Positions 35,613 to 44,596 of a DNA stretch of 64,000 nucleotides are shown here, piece after piece. Location: NCBI GenBank assembly GCA_002364325.1, contig DEXV01000002.1, positions 1 through 64,000 of the forward strand, given 5' to 3'. This DNA comes from Gillisia sp. UBA3175 (lineage in GTDB: Bacteria > Bacteroidota > Bacteroidia > Flavobacteriales > Flavobacteriaceae). Positions within the stretch are counted from its first letter, which is position 1; every line of letters starts with the position of its first letter. A program made the translations under genes and the position numbers. Under the pieces are notes generated by a model, which ran no database searches, was not told the origin of the DNA, and saw only the letters and a list, made by a program, of their open reading frames with translations.

Positions 35613-36626
35613 TTAATTTAAAGTTTTGGAAACTATTTTTGTTGAATTCAATAATTCTCTGGTAACATCGTCTGCTGTTATTCCTTCTGCTTCAGCTTTA
35701 AAATTGACAATTATTCGATGTCTTAGCACGGGATAAGCAACATGTTGAAGATCTTCCAAGGTTACTGCAAGCCTTCCGCTTTGTAAAGCGCGAGCTTTAG
35801 CCGTAAGTATCATAGCTTGTCCAGCTCTTGGTCCTGCACCCCAATTTACCCATTCTTTTACATAGGAATTATTCGATGTTTCTGGTCTGGTTGAACGAAT
35901 GAGTCGACTTACAAAAGATACAAGATCGTCGCAAATTGGCACTTCTCTAACTAATTCCTGAAGACGCAAGATCTCCTCTCCCGTAATTACCGGATTAATT
36001 TTTTCCAACTTTCCACCCGTAGTTCTCTTAAGGATGTTGGTTTCTTCTAGCTCATTTGGATATCCAATTTTTATATAGAATAAAAAGCGATCCTGTTGAG
36101 CTTCTGGCAGCGGGAAAGTACCTGATTGTTCAATTGGGTTTTGAGTAGCAAGGATAAAAAATGGCTTGTCCAAAACATAGGTCTTACCAGAGTATGTTAC
36201 TTCAAACTCCTGCATAGCTTCCAACAATGCCGCTTGCGTTTTGGGAGGTGTTCTATTTATCTCATCTGCCAGAATGATATTGGCGAAAATCGGCCCTTTA
36301 TTGAATTCGAAGAATTTCCTTCCAGTGGTATGATCTTCTTCTAAGATCTCTGTTCCAATTATATCTGAAGGCATTAGATCTGGCGTAAACTGAATTCTCT
36401 TAAATTTTAGATGTATTGCCTGAGAAAGCGTTCTTATCATTAATGTTTTTGCTAAACCGGGAACTCCTTCCAACAGGGCATGGCCACCAGCTAGAAATGT
36501 TATAAGCAATTGCTCCACCGTTTCATCCTGCCCGATAATAACTTTACCGATCTCTTTTTTTAAATCCTTTAGCTTGCCTGTGAGAGTTTCTATTTCGAGA
36601 CCTAATGTTCTTAAATCTGTATCCAT
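35613..36626 (-). CDS. MoxR family AAA+ ATPase
   Basis: 337 residues. Walker A GVPGLAKT is at residues 54-61 and Walker B ILADEINR at about 118-125, followed by PPKTQAALLEAMQE (sensor and pore region) and FILATQNPIEQSGTFPLPEAQQDRF in parts, all diagnostic of MoxR. These chaperone-like ATPases remodel or load metal or cofactor into VWA-domain partners, here presumably the DUF58 protein next in the operon. It starts the MoxR part of the operon after the DUF4159 gene. Length is normal. Confidence 0.96.
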   Translation of the reverse strand: MDTDLRTLGLEIETLTGKLKDLKKEIGKVIIGQDETVEQLLITFLAGGHALLEGVPGLAKTLMIRTLSQAIHLKFKRIQFTPDLMPSDIIGTEILEEDHTTGRKFFEFNKGPIFANIILADEINRTPPKTQAALLEAMQEFEVTYSGKTYVLDKPFFILATQNPIEQSGTFPLPEAQQDRFLFYIKIGYPNELEETNILKRTTGGKLEKINPVITGEEILRLQELVREVPICDDLVSFVSRLIRSTRPETSNNSYVKEWVNWGAGPRAGQAMILTAKARALQSGRLAVTLEDLQHVAYPVLRHRIIVNFKAEAEGITADDVTRELLNSTKIVSKTLN

Positions 36627-36636
36627 ATTTTATTAT

Positions 36637-37257
36637 TTATGAGGTAAGCGCATACATTACTATGTTTACCGCAAATCGTGTATTATCTATTTTATACCAT
36701 CGTTTATTCCTAAAATCGTAATCCCACTCGCATCCATAATCCTTGTTACTGTACAATACACCTATTCTACCATTTATAACAATGGCCTTTAAATAGTCAT
36801 GTACTAGATCATCTCCCCATCCATTTAATTCCTGAGAAGTGGTGGGCGGCCCATCTTTAAATTCGAAAAAAATAGTATAGATTTCATGAGAATTCGGTAT
36901 CTTCTGTAAGGCTGTATTTCCAAAGATCTCTTCCATTTGCCTCTCGAAAGATTTTGCGAACAAGCCGTCAATATCATGATTGCAATCGTCTGCAAACACA
37001 AAGCCACCATTCTCTACATATTTTTTGAAGTTCTCGCGCTCCCTTTTAGTGAATTCCACCAATTTATGTCCGGAAATATAACAAAAGGGACACTTAAAAA
37101 TCTCATCGCTACTTAAGCTAATAATTTTCTCTTCGGTTTTCACCTTTAATGTAGTATACTCTACTAAAGAATTCAATAAATTAGAAGGCATCCGCTGATC
37201 TACATCCCAATCTCCGGATTCATATTGTAAGCGTGTAAAAAAGAATTCGTTATTCAA
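36637..37257 (-). CDS. DUF4159 domain-containing protein
   Basis: 206 residues. The pattern EFFFTRLQYESGDWDVDQRMP at the start, FVFADDCNHDIDGLFAKSF in the middle, and GVLYSNKDYGCEWDYDF near the end match the DUF4159 family, which has a GATase-like fold. There is no signal peptide in the reading given (start 37257), unlike many members with a Tat or Sec signal. It is the first gene of the operon with moxR, DUF58 and BatA. The upstream 349-base gap carries a diverged repeat. Confidence 0.82.
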   Translation of the reverse strand: MNNEFFFTRLQYESGDWDVDQRMPSNLLNSLVEYTTLKVKTEEKIISLSSDEIFKCPFCYISGHKLVEFTKRERENFKKYVENGGFVFADDCNHDIDGLFAKSFERQMEEIFGNTALQKIPNSHEIYTIFFEFKDGPPTTSQELNGWGDDLVHDYLKAIVINGRIGVLYSNKDYGCEWDYDFRNKRWYKIDNTRFAVNIVMYALTS

Positions 37258-37364
37258 AATTAATGTGATGATTATGTCTAAATGTAATAAATGATTAAAG
37301 ATTTGTCACCCTATGACCCTAGATAAAAATATATCTAGTTTAGGAAATTTAAGTTTTAGGATTT

Positions 37365-37432
37365 CGTCACCTTCAACCTGTATCAAGGTTTACTCCACAA
37401 TTATTGCGAAGCAAAAAAGTTAAGCATGACGC
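37365..37432. repeat. Diverged palindromic repeat upstream of the MoxR operon
   Basis: The element begins CGTCACCTTCAAC and ends AAGTTAAGCATGACGC; its ends, CGTCA and TGACG, are inverted. It is a decayed version of the 'cgtcaccctgaac-tgtttcagggt ... aagttcagcatgacg' repeat I recall from Flavobacteriaceae and is a relative (reverse orientation) of the insert inside mnmE. A further partial half, GTCACCCTATGACCCT, lies at 37305-37320. The rest of the gap 37258-37606 has the tldE terminator. Confidence 0.55.
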
Positions 37433-37520
37433 TATTTTTAAGTAATTATTAATAAAATTAAGTAGCTCTTAGTTCTAGTACCCTTCAAATTTCTATTAAT
37501 TTAATATTTTAAAATAAAAA

Positions 37521-37549
37521 CTGGCTGTAATAAAAATATATTACAACCA
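37521..37549 (-). terminator. Terminator of the tldD-tldE unit
   Basis: On the minus strand GGTTGTAATA pairs with TATTACAGCC with one wobble around an AT loop and is followed by a T-rich tract. It lies about 58 bases beyond the tldE stop and separates this unit from the DUF4159 operon. Confidence 0.7.
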
Positions 37550-37606
37550 ATTCTTAAAATTTAAATTTGATCAAGATCCTCGTAGGATTAAATCGATAGC
37601 AAGGGA

Positions 37607-38920
37607 TTAAACCGCATCAGACAAACTGGTAAAGGTGAAATCTCTCACCTTCATATAAGGCACTAAATTTCCATTTATTCTCACTTGTTGTCCCAATTCT
37701 TCTAAATTGTTAAGCATTATGATAGGACTCTCATTAAATCTGAAATTCTTTACAGGATATTTTAACTGTCCGTTCTCTATATAAAAAGTACCATCTCTTG
37801 TAAGACCTGTATAGAGTAGCGTTTGTGGATCTACACTTCTAATATACCAAAGTCTGGTTACTAGAATTCCTTTTTTGGTTCCTTTAATAAGTTCTTCTAA
37901 GGACGCACTTCCACCTTGCATTATAAAGTTACTCGGAAATGGTACGGGATCTACTCCCTTTTGTTGTGCCCAATATCTGTCATACGCAAGATTCTTAACC
38001 ACGCCATTCTCGATCCAACTTGTCTTTTTTAAAGCTTGCCCTTCTCCGTTCCAGGTTGAAGTTGGCACTTCCTTATTCAAAGGGTCAGACCAAATATTCA
38101 CTCTCTCATCTACGATCTTTGTTCCTAATTTTGTTCCACCGTCTTTAGACATGAAACTTCTTCCTTCATCTGCAGTTCTTGCATTGAAAGACCTTGCCAT
38201 ATTACTTAAAAGTTCCTCTGCAGCAGCCGGCTCTAAAATTACCGTATACTTTCCTGGTTCAATAGCCTTTGCTTCTCGAGACATAACTGCCTTATCTATG
38301 GCTATTTTAGCCGCTCTGTCGGAATCGAATTTTGAAATATCGTTAAAATCCCTAGTTACCCAACCAGAACCTGTTCCATCATTCGTTCTCATAGTAACTG
38401 TAAAATCTACATTGGTAGATTTATTGTAAGCGAAAAGTCCGTTAGAATTCAGCATTGAACTAAAACCTGCAGTGTCATTTAGAAAACCAGCTGCAGTAAC
38501 ATCTTTTGCTGAAGCAGGCTCAATACTTGCCGCTGCTACTTTTGCACGAAATTCTGGTGTTATATTAGCGGTAGCATCAATAAAACTGTTGGATTCATCA
38601 TAAGTTTGTGGTCCTAATGGAGCCATAAATTCTGGGTTTTCCGGAGCAAATTGCGCCAGTTCTTCAGATCTTTTAACTACTTTCTCTAGAGATGCATCAT
38701 CAAATTCATCTATAGTAGCTACTCCAGATTTCTTTCCGAAGCTAGAAGTTACAGCTAAGGTTTGGTTGGATTGATGTCCTGCGGTAGATACGGTATTACG
38801 AGCATATCGAATATTACCACTTTCACTACCACCTATATTAATTTCGCAAGCATCGGCCTTAGAAAAGCTTAATGCTTTTTCCAGGATCTTCCTTGCTTCT
38901 TCTTTTGTATATATTGCCAT
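37607..38920 (-). CDS. TldE/PmbA-type metalloprotease subunit
   Basis: 437 residues, member of the TldD/PmbA family. The N-terminus YTKEEARKILEKALSFSKADACEI and the body segment EPGKYTVILEPAAAEELLSNM are family features; the HExxxH metal site of TldD is absent, as expected for the TldE/PmbA partner. In E. coli TldD-TldE form a heterodimeric protease that processes unfolded peptides such as microcin B17. The protein has no signal peptide. It lies 31 bases downstream of tldD. Pairing with a Tat-targeted TldD poses a topology question. Confidence 0.92.
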   Translation of the reverse strand: MAIYTKEEARKILEKALSFSKADACEINIGGSESGNIRYARNTVSTAGHQSNQTLAVTSSFGKKSGVATIDEFDDASLEKVVKRSEELAQFAPENPEFMAPLGPQTYDESNSFIDATANITPEFRAKVAAASIEPASAKDVTAAGFLNDTAGFSSMLNSNGLFAYNKSTNVDFTVTMRTNDGTGSGWVTRDFNDISKFDSDRAAKIAIDKAVMSREAKAIEPGKYTVILEPAAAEELLSNMARSFNARTADEGRSFMSKDGGTKLGTKIVDERVNIWSDPLNKEVPTSTWNGEGQALKKTSWIENGVVKNLAYDRYWAQQKGVDPVPFPSNFIMQGGSASLEELIKGTKKGILVTRLWYIRSVDPQTLLYTGLTRDGTFYIENGQLKYPVKNFRFNESPIIMLNNLEELGQQVRINGNLVPYMKVRDFTFTSLSDAV

Positions 38921-38951
38921 TTTACTATTATCTTAATTTTAGAAATAATTA

Positions 38952-40592
38952 TTAAACAGTTCTTCCGGTATTGATCACGTTTACATCGTTAAATCTGGCA
39001 GTACTACTTCCGTGAGAAACTGCACTAACTTGTGAAGGCTGCCCTTTACCGTCGAAGAAAGATCCAAACATGCGATAATCATCTTTGTCACAAATCTTCA
39101 CACAAGAATTCCAAAATTCCTGAGTGTTGGATTGGTAAGCAACATCGTCTAACATTCCAACGATCTCTCCATCTTTGATCTCATAGAACACAGTTCCACC
39201 AAATTGAAAATTATAACGTTGCTGATCTATAGAATAAGAACCTCTTCCGGCAATATAAATTCCCTTTTTCACATCCTTGATCATTTCCTGAACAGAGTAC
39301 TTGTCTTGTCCTGGCTCTAATGAAACATTTGGCATACGTTGAAATTGAACATCATTCCAGCTTTGCGCATAACAACAACCATGAGATTCATTTTGTCCGA
39401 TCATGTTAACTTGGTCACGAATTGCCTGATAATTTGTTAAAATTCCATTTCGTACAAGATCCCACTGTTTTGTCTTAACTCCTTCATCATCATATCCAAC
39501 GGCTCCCAAAGATCCTACTTGGGTTTTATCTGCAATTAGATTTACCACGTCACTTCCATATTTAAAGTCGCCAGATTTCCATTTATCTAAAGTGGCAAAA
39601 CTAGTTCCTGCATAGTTAGCTTCGTAACCTAAGACACGATCCAATTCTAATGGATGCCCAACAGATTCATGGATGGTTAATCCCAAATGATTAGGTTCTA
39701 GCACAAGATCATATTTCCCAGGTTCTACAGATTTTGCGGTTAGCATTTCTTTAGCCTGTTTAGCTGCTATGGTTGCATCTTCAACCATATCGTAACTATT
39801 TCTATATAATTTTAAGCCGGCTGGACCTTCTAATTTCTCAGATTCCAAGCCGTCCATATATTCATATCCCATTCCCATTGGAGCACTCATAGCGTCACGA
39901 GATTTAAATTTCCCAGCCTCCCGATCTATTGCTGTAACTCCAAATGTTGGCCAAATACGGTGAATATCCTGATCTATATAGGAACCATCCGTAGATGCAA
40001 AATACTTTTGCTCATTCACCATAAAAAGTGCTGAATTCACAAAGTTTGCTCCATTGTTCATGGCAGCAGCATTTGCACTTAATAATAATTCTACTTTTTC
40101 TGAAACCGGAACTTCCTTAAAGTCCTTTTTAATTGGAGTTTTCCAAGAAACTTCCCCATAGGCTTCTACAGGTGCCAGCTTTACTGGATCTTTCTGAATA
40201 ATAGAATTCGCCTTTGCAATAGCTACGGCTTGATCTGTCGCTTTTTTGATACCCGCTTCGGTTACATCATTCGTAGATGCAAAACCCCATGTTCCATTAG
40301 CAATTACACGAACTCCTATCCCGAAAGACTCTGTATTTACCACATTCTGTACTTTATCTTCTCTAGTAAATACATACTGATTTAAATATCTACCTATCCT
40401 TGCATCGGCATAAGTAGCGCCTAAAGATCTTGCTGTATTTAAAGCGATATCTGCCAATTGCTTTTTGATCGCGATATCCATTCCAGGCTCTAGCAATGCT
40501 TCAACAGGGATATTACTCCCCATAAATTGCATTGGTAAGAATAGAGCTCCTGCTCCTAATCCTGTTAATTGAACAAATTTTCTTCTTTCCAT
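38952..40592 (-). CDS. tldD: TldD-like metalloprotease with Tat signal peptide
   Basis: 546 residues. The N-terminus MERRKFVQLTGLGAGALFL is a twin-arginine (Tat) signal with RRKF and a moderate hydrophobic core, so the mature enzyme is likely periplasmic. The zinc site HESVGH is at residues 308-313 (HExxxH), and a cysteine pair HGCCYAQ follows near residue 400. It is longer than E. coli TldD (about 480 residues), mainly because of the signal peptide and insertions. tldE follows after 31 bases. A Shine-Dalgarno AGGAGG six bases before the ATG is unusually good for this phylum. Confidence 0.93.
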   Translation of the reverse strand: MERRKFVQLTGLGAGALFLPMQFMGSNIPVEALLEPGMDIAIKKQLADIALNTARSLGATYADARIGRYLNQYVFTREDKVQNVVNTESFGIGVRVIANGTWGFASTNDVTEAGIKKATDQAVAIAKANSIIQKDPVKLAPVEAYGEVSWKTPIKKDFKEVPVSEKVELLLSANAAAMNNGANFVNSALFMVNEQKYFASTDGSYIDQDIHRIWPTFGVTAIDREAGKFKSRDAMSAPMGMGYEYMDGLESEKLEGPAGLKLYRNSYDMVEDATIAAKQAKEMLTAKSVEPGKYDLVLEPNHLGLTIHESVGHPLELDRVLGYEANYAGTSFATLDKWKSGDFKYGSDVVNLIADKTQVGSLGAVGYDDEGVKTKQWDLVRNGILTNYQAIRDQVNMIGQNESHGCCYAQSWNDVQFQRMPNVSLEPGQDKYSVQEMIKDVKKGIYIAGRGSYSIDQQRYNFQFGGTVFYEIKDGEIVGMLDDVAYQSNTQEFWNSCVKICDKDDYRMFGSFFDGKGQPSQVSAVSHGSSTARFNDVNVINTGRTV

Positions 40593-40598
40593 AAAAAA

Positions 40599-40604
40599 CC
40601 TCCT
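40599..40604 (-). promoter_or_regulatory. Strong Shine-Dalgarno site of tldD
   Basis: On the minus strand AGGAGG lies six bases upstream of the tldD ATG. Bacteroidota messages rarely use such sites, so this one is noteworthy and supports the chosen start. Confidence 0.6.
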
Positions 40605-41003
40605 ACTTTTTGATTGAATGAATTGTACTTTATAATTCTCTAAATTTTTAAATTCTGCATTTGAAAAACATAAATATAAACCTTAATTGTAGTCCGTTTT
40701 TTTATAATTGTCCCTTCCGATTATGATAGTATTAATACTAAAATAAATAGGAAGTAGAAAATTAGAAACACTTTGATGGATACAATAAGTGTGTTTTTCT
40801 TAATAAAATCCTAAAATAAGAAATATATCTCAATAATTTGAAGTTTTGAGAAATGCACAAAGAATTAAATAATTACACTTTATGAGAAGTAGAAAAAAGC
40901 AGTTTAAATGTTAAGGAATGAAATAATTAAAAACAGTGTACTTGGCAGAACGCTATCTCTTTAGGCAGCTTATGTTATGTAAGATTTTGTATGAAAAGGA
41001 TCT
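40605..41003. other. Intergenic region without a recognised gene
   Basis: About 400 bases of AT-rich sequence upstream of tldD and downstream of the exonuclease gene, both on the minus strand. On the minus strand TATATTTA near 40670 may be a tldD -7 box. No repeat, terminator or coding remnant is convincing. Confidence 0.45.
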
Positions 41004-42401
41004 TTAAACTTCTACAATTTCTTTATTAAAAAATATGCTTCGGGTTTCAATATTCCTTAAATAACTATTTAAGATCTTATGGGTATGCAAAGTAGATTCC
41101 TGTAGTTGTAAAAACGGCTCATACTCTTCGAAATTATCTATTTGTAATTCTTGATCTATAAATCCATAACCTTGATATCTTCCCTCCTTCACCAGTATAA
41201 AAGCCTCTTCTTCAAAATGCCTTCCTTTTTCCTTGATCACATAGCTTGTCTTTTCTACACCAAGAGAATTAATTGCCTCTTGTACTTTTGAATTATATTT
41301 TGCAACTAACTCTATATCCCTACAAATTCCTTCGCAGGAATTAAGTTTATAATGAGAACATTCTGAAACGTTGGTTTGAAGGCTACAAAACTTAGGACAT
41401 AACTTATAGGTTTCACATAACTTCTCGAGAGTTTCTATAGCTAGTGCTCTGTTATAAAACGTTCCTACAGAATCTTTTATTTGAGTAGTCTTTCCAACTG
41501 CTAGTTGAATGACCCCTTTTCGGTTTACATAATTCAAGATTTGATAGGTAATTCCCTGTCTCTTTTGGGCCGTATTGAATTTTGGATAATGCTTCCTGAT
41601 GTATTCTGCTTCCAACAAAAGTGCTATCAACTCATTACCAGTGCATTCATGATCTATATGATAGGTTTCTTGACCCAATAAATACTCCTTGGTCTTTTTA
41701 TCGTAAAAGTGAGAAAGAACACGCTTTTTAATATTTTTAGCTTTCCCTGCATAGATCACTTTTTGATGCTTATCCTTGAACAAATAGATTCCTGCAGTTT
41801 CAGGTAATTCTTCGAACTGATCTGCATTTAAATGTGGAGGAAGTGTGGCATTCTTAGAAGATGGATGTAGAAAGGATTTGATCACCATACCGTCTTCATC
41901 TAAACATAACAAGCGTTGAAACAAGATCACAGTTGCATCGGTATCACCTTCTGCCCTATGTCTATTGCTAATTGGGATAGCAATAGAATCGCATAATCTA
42001 CCTAAACTATAAGAACATAATCCTGGAATAAGTTTTCTGGATAAGCGGACCGTACATAATTTTTTTCTGTTGAATTCAAATCCAATTGCCTGAAACTCAT
42101 TTCTAAGTACGTTATAATCAAAATTTACATTATGAGCTACAAAAATAGCATCTCTAGTAATTAGATCTATTTGCTTTGCAACTTCGTTAAATTTAGGAGC
42201 ATCCTTTACCAGATCGTTGTCTATTCCTGTGAGTGCTGTGATCTGAGAGGGAATAGATTTTTCTGGATTAATGAGCGTGGTATATTTATCTAATATCTCT
42301 CCATTTTTCAACAACACGATACAGATCTCGGTTAATCTATTTCCCTTCATTCCACCACCGGTGGTTTCCACATCTATAATTGCAAATGTTTTATCCATCA
42401 T
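41004..42401 (-). CDS. DEDDh exonuclease fused to a UvrC-type GIY-YIG domain
   Basis: 465 residues with two nuclease modules. Residues 1-165 form a DnaQ-like 3'-5' exonuclease with DVETT (Asp10, Glu12), HNVNFDYNVL and HRAEGDTD, a complete DEDDh set. Around residues 200-280 is a GIY-YIG nuclease: TAGIYLFKDKHQKVIYAGKA and then ALLLEAEYIRKHYPKFN, with the conserved glutamate. The C-terminus has a cysteine-rich segment (LCPKFCSLQ, then CSHYKLNSCEGIC), as in UvrC/Cho-like proteins. Such fusions are known from several bacterial groups and are presumed to act in DNA repair. The start at Met1 or Met2 is equivalent. Confidence 0.9.
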   Translation of the reverse strand: MMDKTFAIIDVETTGGGMKGNRLTEICIVLLKNGEILDKYTTLINPEKSIPSQITALTGIDNDLVKDAPKFNEVAKQIDLITRDAIFVAHNVNFDYNVLRNEFQAIGFEFNRKKLCTVRLSRKLIPGLCSYSLGRLCDSIAIPISNRHRAEGDTDATVILFQRLLCLDEDGMVIKSFLHPSSKNATLPPHLNADQFEELPETAGIYLFKDKHQKVIYAGKAKNIKKRVLSHFYDKKTKEYLLGQETYHIDHECTGNELIALLLEAEYIRKHYPKFNTAQKRQGITYQILNYVNRKGVIQLAVGKTTQIKDSVGTFYNRALAIETLEKLCETYKLCPKFCSLQTNVSECSHYKLNSCEGICRDIELVAKYNSKVQEAINSLGVEKTSYVIKEKGRHFEEEAFILVKEGRYQGYGFIDQELQIDNFEEYEPFLQLQESTLHTHKILNSYLRNIETRSIFFNKEIVEV

Positions 42402-42532
42402 ATTCCTGGCCTAAGAATACAAATATATCAACATTTTGGAATAAATCCTATATATTGGAAATATTCCTATAACATTTACTTGTATTGGTAGTTGGAGAGT
42501 TAATAAATGGAAGAAATGAAATTCAAAACTAA

Positions 42533-43518
42533 TTATTCATCGATGGCTATGATATTCCAGTCTGTTTTGGAGAGTTTATCTTGAGCCGTAATAGTTAGAA
42601 TTTTATTTCCGGTAGAAAGATCGATCCCAGAATCTGAAGTGATAGAGATAGTAGCTCCATAAGGAAGTTTAAAGTTGATTTTAACCTTAGAGATATCTGT
42701 GCCTTTTGGAAATCTTACATATACTTCCCTATTATCCCAGTTCACAATATTTTGTTTTAACTCACCTTCAAAATGCAGGTCGTAAATCCCGGAGTTACTT
42801 ATAGCTATTCCTTTAGCATCTGGCGTGTCCAGCATTTTTATTTCCTCTGCACTCATAGAATAATTACGAAGCTGAATGGCACTCACAAAAAATTCGGCTG
42901 TTTCATTATCCTCATCAGAAAATAATAGAAATCCCTGATCTTGACCACCCGCAAAAACATTGTATACAGACCATCTTCCGCTGTCAATTTTATTCTCCCC
43001 AACAAAAACACCATTCACATATTCTTGATCGCAGTTTCTGAGACCACAATTCCAAGTCTATACCAAGTTTCAGGGTTTAACTTTTTATGGTATTCATTAC
43101 TAATTCCAATTCCTTTTGGACCAATAAAAAGTTCGGCATCATTTTCATTATCTAAATTTGACTGATAGATACTAATCAATTTATTCTCACTCGCCTTAGG
43201 AATATAAATATCCAGTACCAATGAAAAGTCATAATGCAACTCCTCATGAATCCCAGAAGTAAAATTGGTAAAAATAAACAGTCCATTTTTAGGATCGAAT
43301 GCTGGAACTTTAATTACATTTGGTTTTACACCATTGATTGCTTTTATACCAAAGGTGTCTGAATTGCCAAATAAGACCGGCTGATAATTCTCCTTTTTAG
43401 TATAGTTAAAATGCCTTAGCTGACTTCCTACTCCAAGAGAAGTTAGATCGCCATTATCAAAGGTCCAGTTTCCTGTAGTAAATTTGTTTGGAGTGATTTT
43501 TAGCTCTTGATAAAGCAT
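42533..43518 (-). pseudogene. LamG-like domain gene with one-base frameshift
   Basis: Two frames are needed. The upstream frame (from 43518) reads KITPNKFTTGNWTFDNGDL to VVSETAIK and then NM-stop; the downstream frame (to 42533) continues as VNGVFVGENKIDSG... The join at about 43020-43025 is explained by loss of one G: AAG-GAA-TAT-GTG would give Lys-Glu-Tyr-Val-Asn-Gly, exactly the concanavalin/LamG pattern. The downstream part has FFVSAIQLRNYSMSAEEI, typical of LamG domains, then an Ig-like C-terminus. There is no signal peptide or natural start: the 5' end lies in PAS-coding DNA. The gene is therefore truncated and frameshifted, unless a sequencing error caused the shift. Confidence 0.75.
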
Positions 43519-43753
43519 TAATTACTTCCGGGTGTGATAACACTTCTTTAAATTGATGAAGAGTGGTTTTTTCTTCTTGTAAATACCCTAAAGTTTTCCA
43601 AAAGGAATCACTAATCCATAAATTTTCTGAAGCATCCAACGGTATATACAAGATCCCATTTACTATATGTTCACTAATCCATTTAAAAATTGTAGGATCA
43701 TTCTTGAGAAGATCATAAAATTCTAATTGAAAATTGGTTTGAGGTCCTGGCAT
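43457..43753 (-). pseudogene. Truncated PAS-domain gene
   Basis: A 98-codon frame starting MPGPQTNFQLEFYDLL, with a PAS-like core (SENLWISDSFWKTLGYLQEE) and then LSHPEVINALSRAKNHS. After that the residues QIYYRKLDL come from the neighbouring LamG-like gene read in a different frame. Intact PAS sensor proteins would continue through the rest of the PAS fold to a kinase or other output. This is the 5' end of a signalling gene that was cut off by a deletion. It could still express a short peptide. Confidence 0.65.
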
Positions 43754-44036
43754 TTATAGGTTAATTATAGGTTGAGCTATAATATGATTTTATAATTAAA
43801 GAAAACATTCGAAAATAAGTATTAACCCTTAGGTTACCATTATTTAAAAATTATAAGTTCACACTTTTTTTTACGACAACAAATAAAGGGAACTAAAGAG
43901 CTAGATAAAATTAAAGAGGGCATTTAATTTAAATAAAGCATTTAAACCATAATTATTACATAAAAACGCATTCCTAAGAAAAAAGATTCCTTTGTTTTAA
44001 GGAGAAATCACAAAATATCCCAAAGTTAAATTTAAT

Positions 44037-44594
44037 ATGATAAAGTTATTTAGAAGAACCTCAATGGTTATCCTAGTATTGCTGCAACTTGCCTTTATTA
44101 TAGCAATATTTTATGATGTTTTAAATGAATTTTCAGTTTTGGTCTTTATTGGGGCGATTGGTTTTCTTGCTTTATTCAGTTTAGTTAAAATGACTCATGA
44201 TTCTCATGAAAAACCTGCAAAGAATTATATCCTAATTTTATTAGTTACTCTTGGAGCCCTTTTTACCTATTTAATTAATATTAAATTGAATACTGGCCCT
44301 GTTATCGCAGCGGCGCTAATAGGCACTCTATCATCTGCAATCCCTTATTTCTTAACCGATAAAAAATCGATATTAATCAAGGAGATCCCACCTGCAGTTT
44401 ATTGTGGAACTTTTGTTGGAATGACCTCTGGAAATGTTGGTGCTACTTATTGGTTTATCACACTAGCAGGCATAATTTCAGGTTTATTATACATATTGGC
44501 TACAAATACTTTTGTAGGCGTGGGAGGGAAATTAGGTACTGTTGCTTTTGGGGGTGTTGCCTTTATTTTTGTTTTAAGTTTAATAATTCGATAA
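44037..44594 (+). CDS. Polytopic membrane protein, first of a related tandem pair
   Basis: 185 residues with about six membrane helices (VILVLLQLAFIIAIFYDV; VLVFIGAIGFLALFSLV; YILILLVTLGALFTYL; and three more in the C-terminal half). The C-terminal half has FVGMTSGNVGATYWFITLAG, then IISGLLYIL and GVGGKLGTVAFGGV. The same order FVGM - W..T.AGI - LY - GG.LGT recurs in the next gene, two bases downstream, so the two are likely paralogues or halves of one unit. No known transporter signature is recognised. Confidence 0.75.
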   Translation: MIKLFRRTSMVILVLLQLAFIIAIFYDVLNEFSVLVFIGAIGFLALFSLVKMTHDSHEKPAKNYILILLVTLGALFTYLINIKLNTGPVIAAALIGTLSSAIPYFLTDKKSILIKEIPPAVYCGTFVGMTSGNVGATYWFITLAGIISGLLYILATNTFVGVGGKLGTVAFGGVAFIFVLSLIIR

Positions 44595-44596
44595 GA

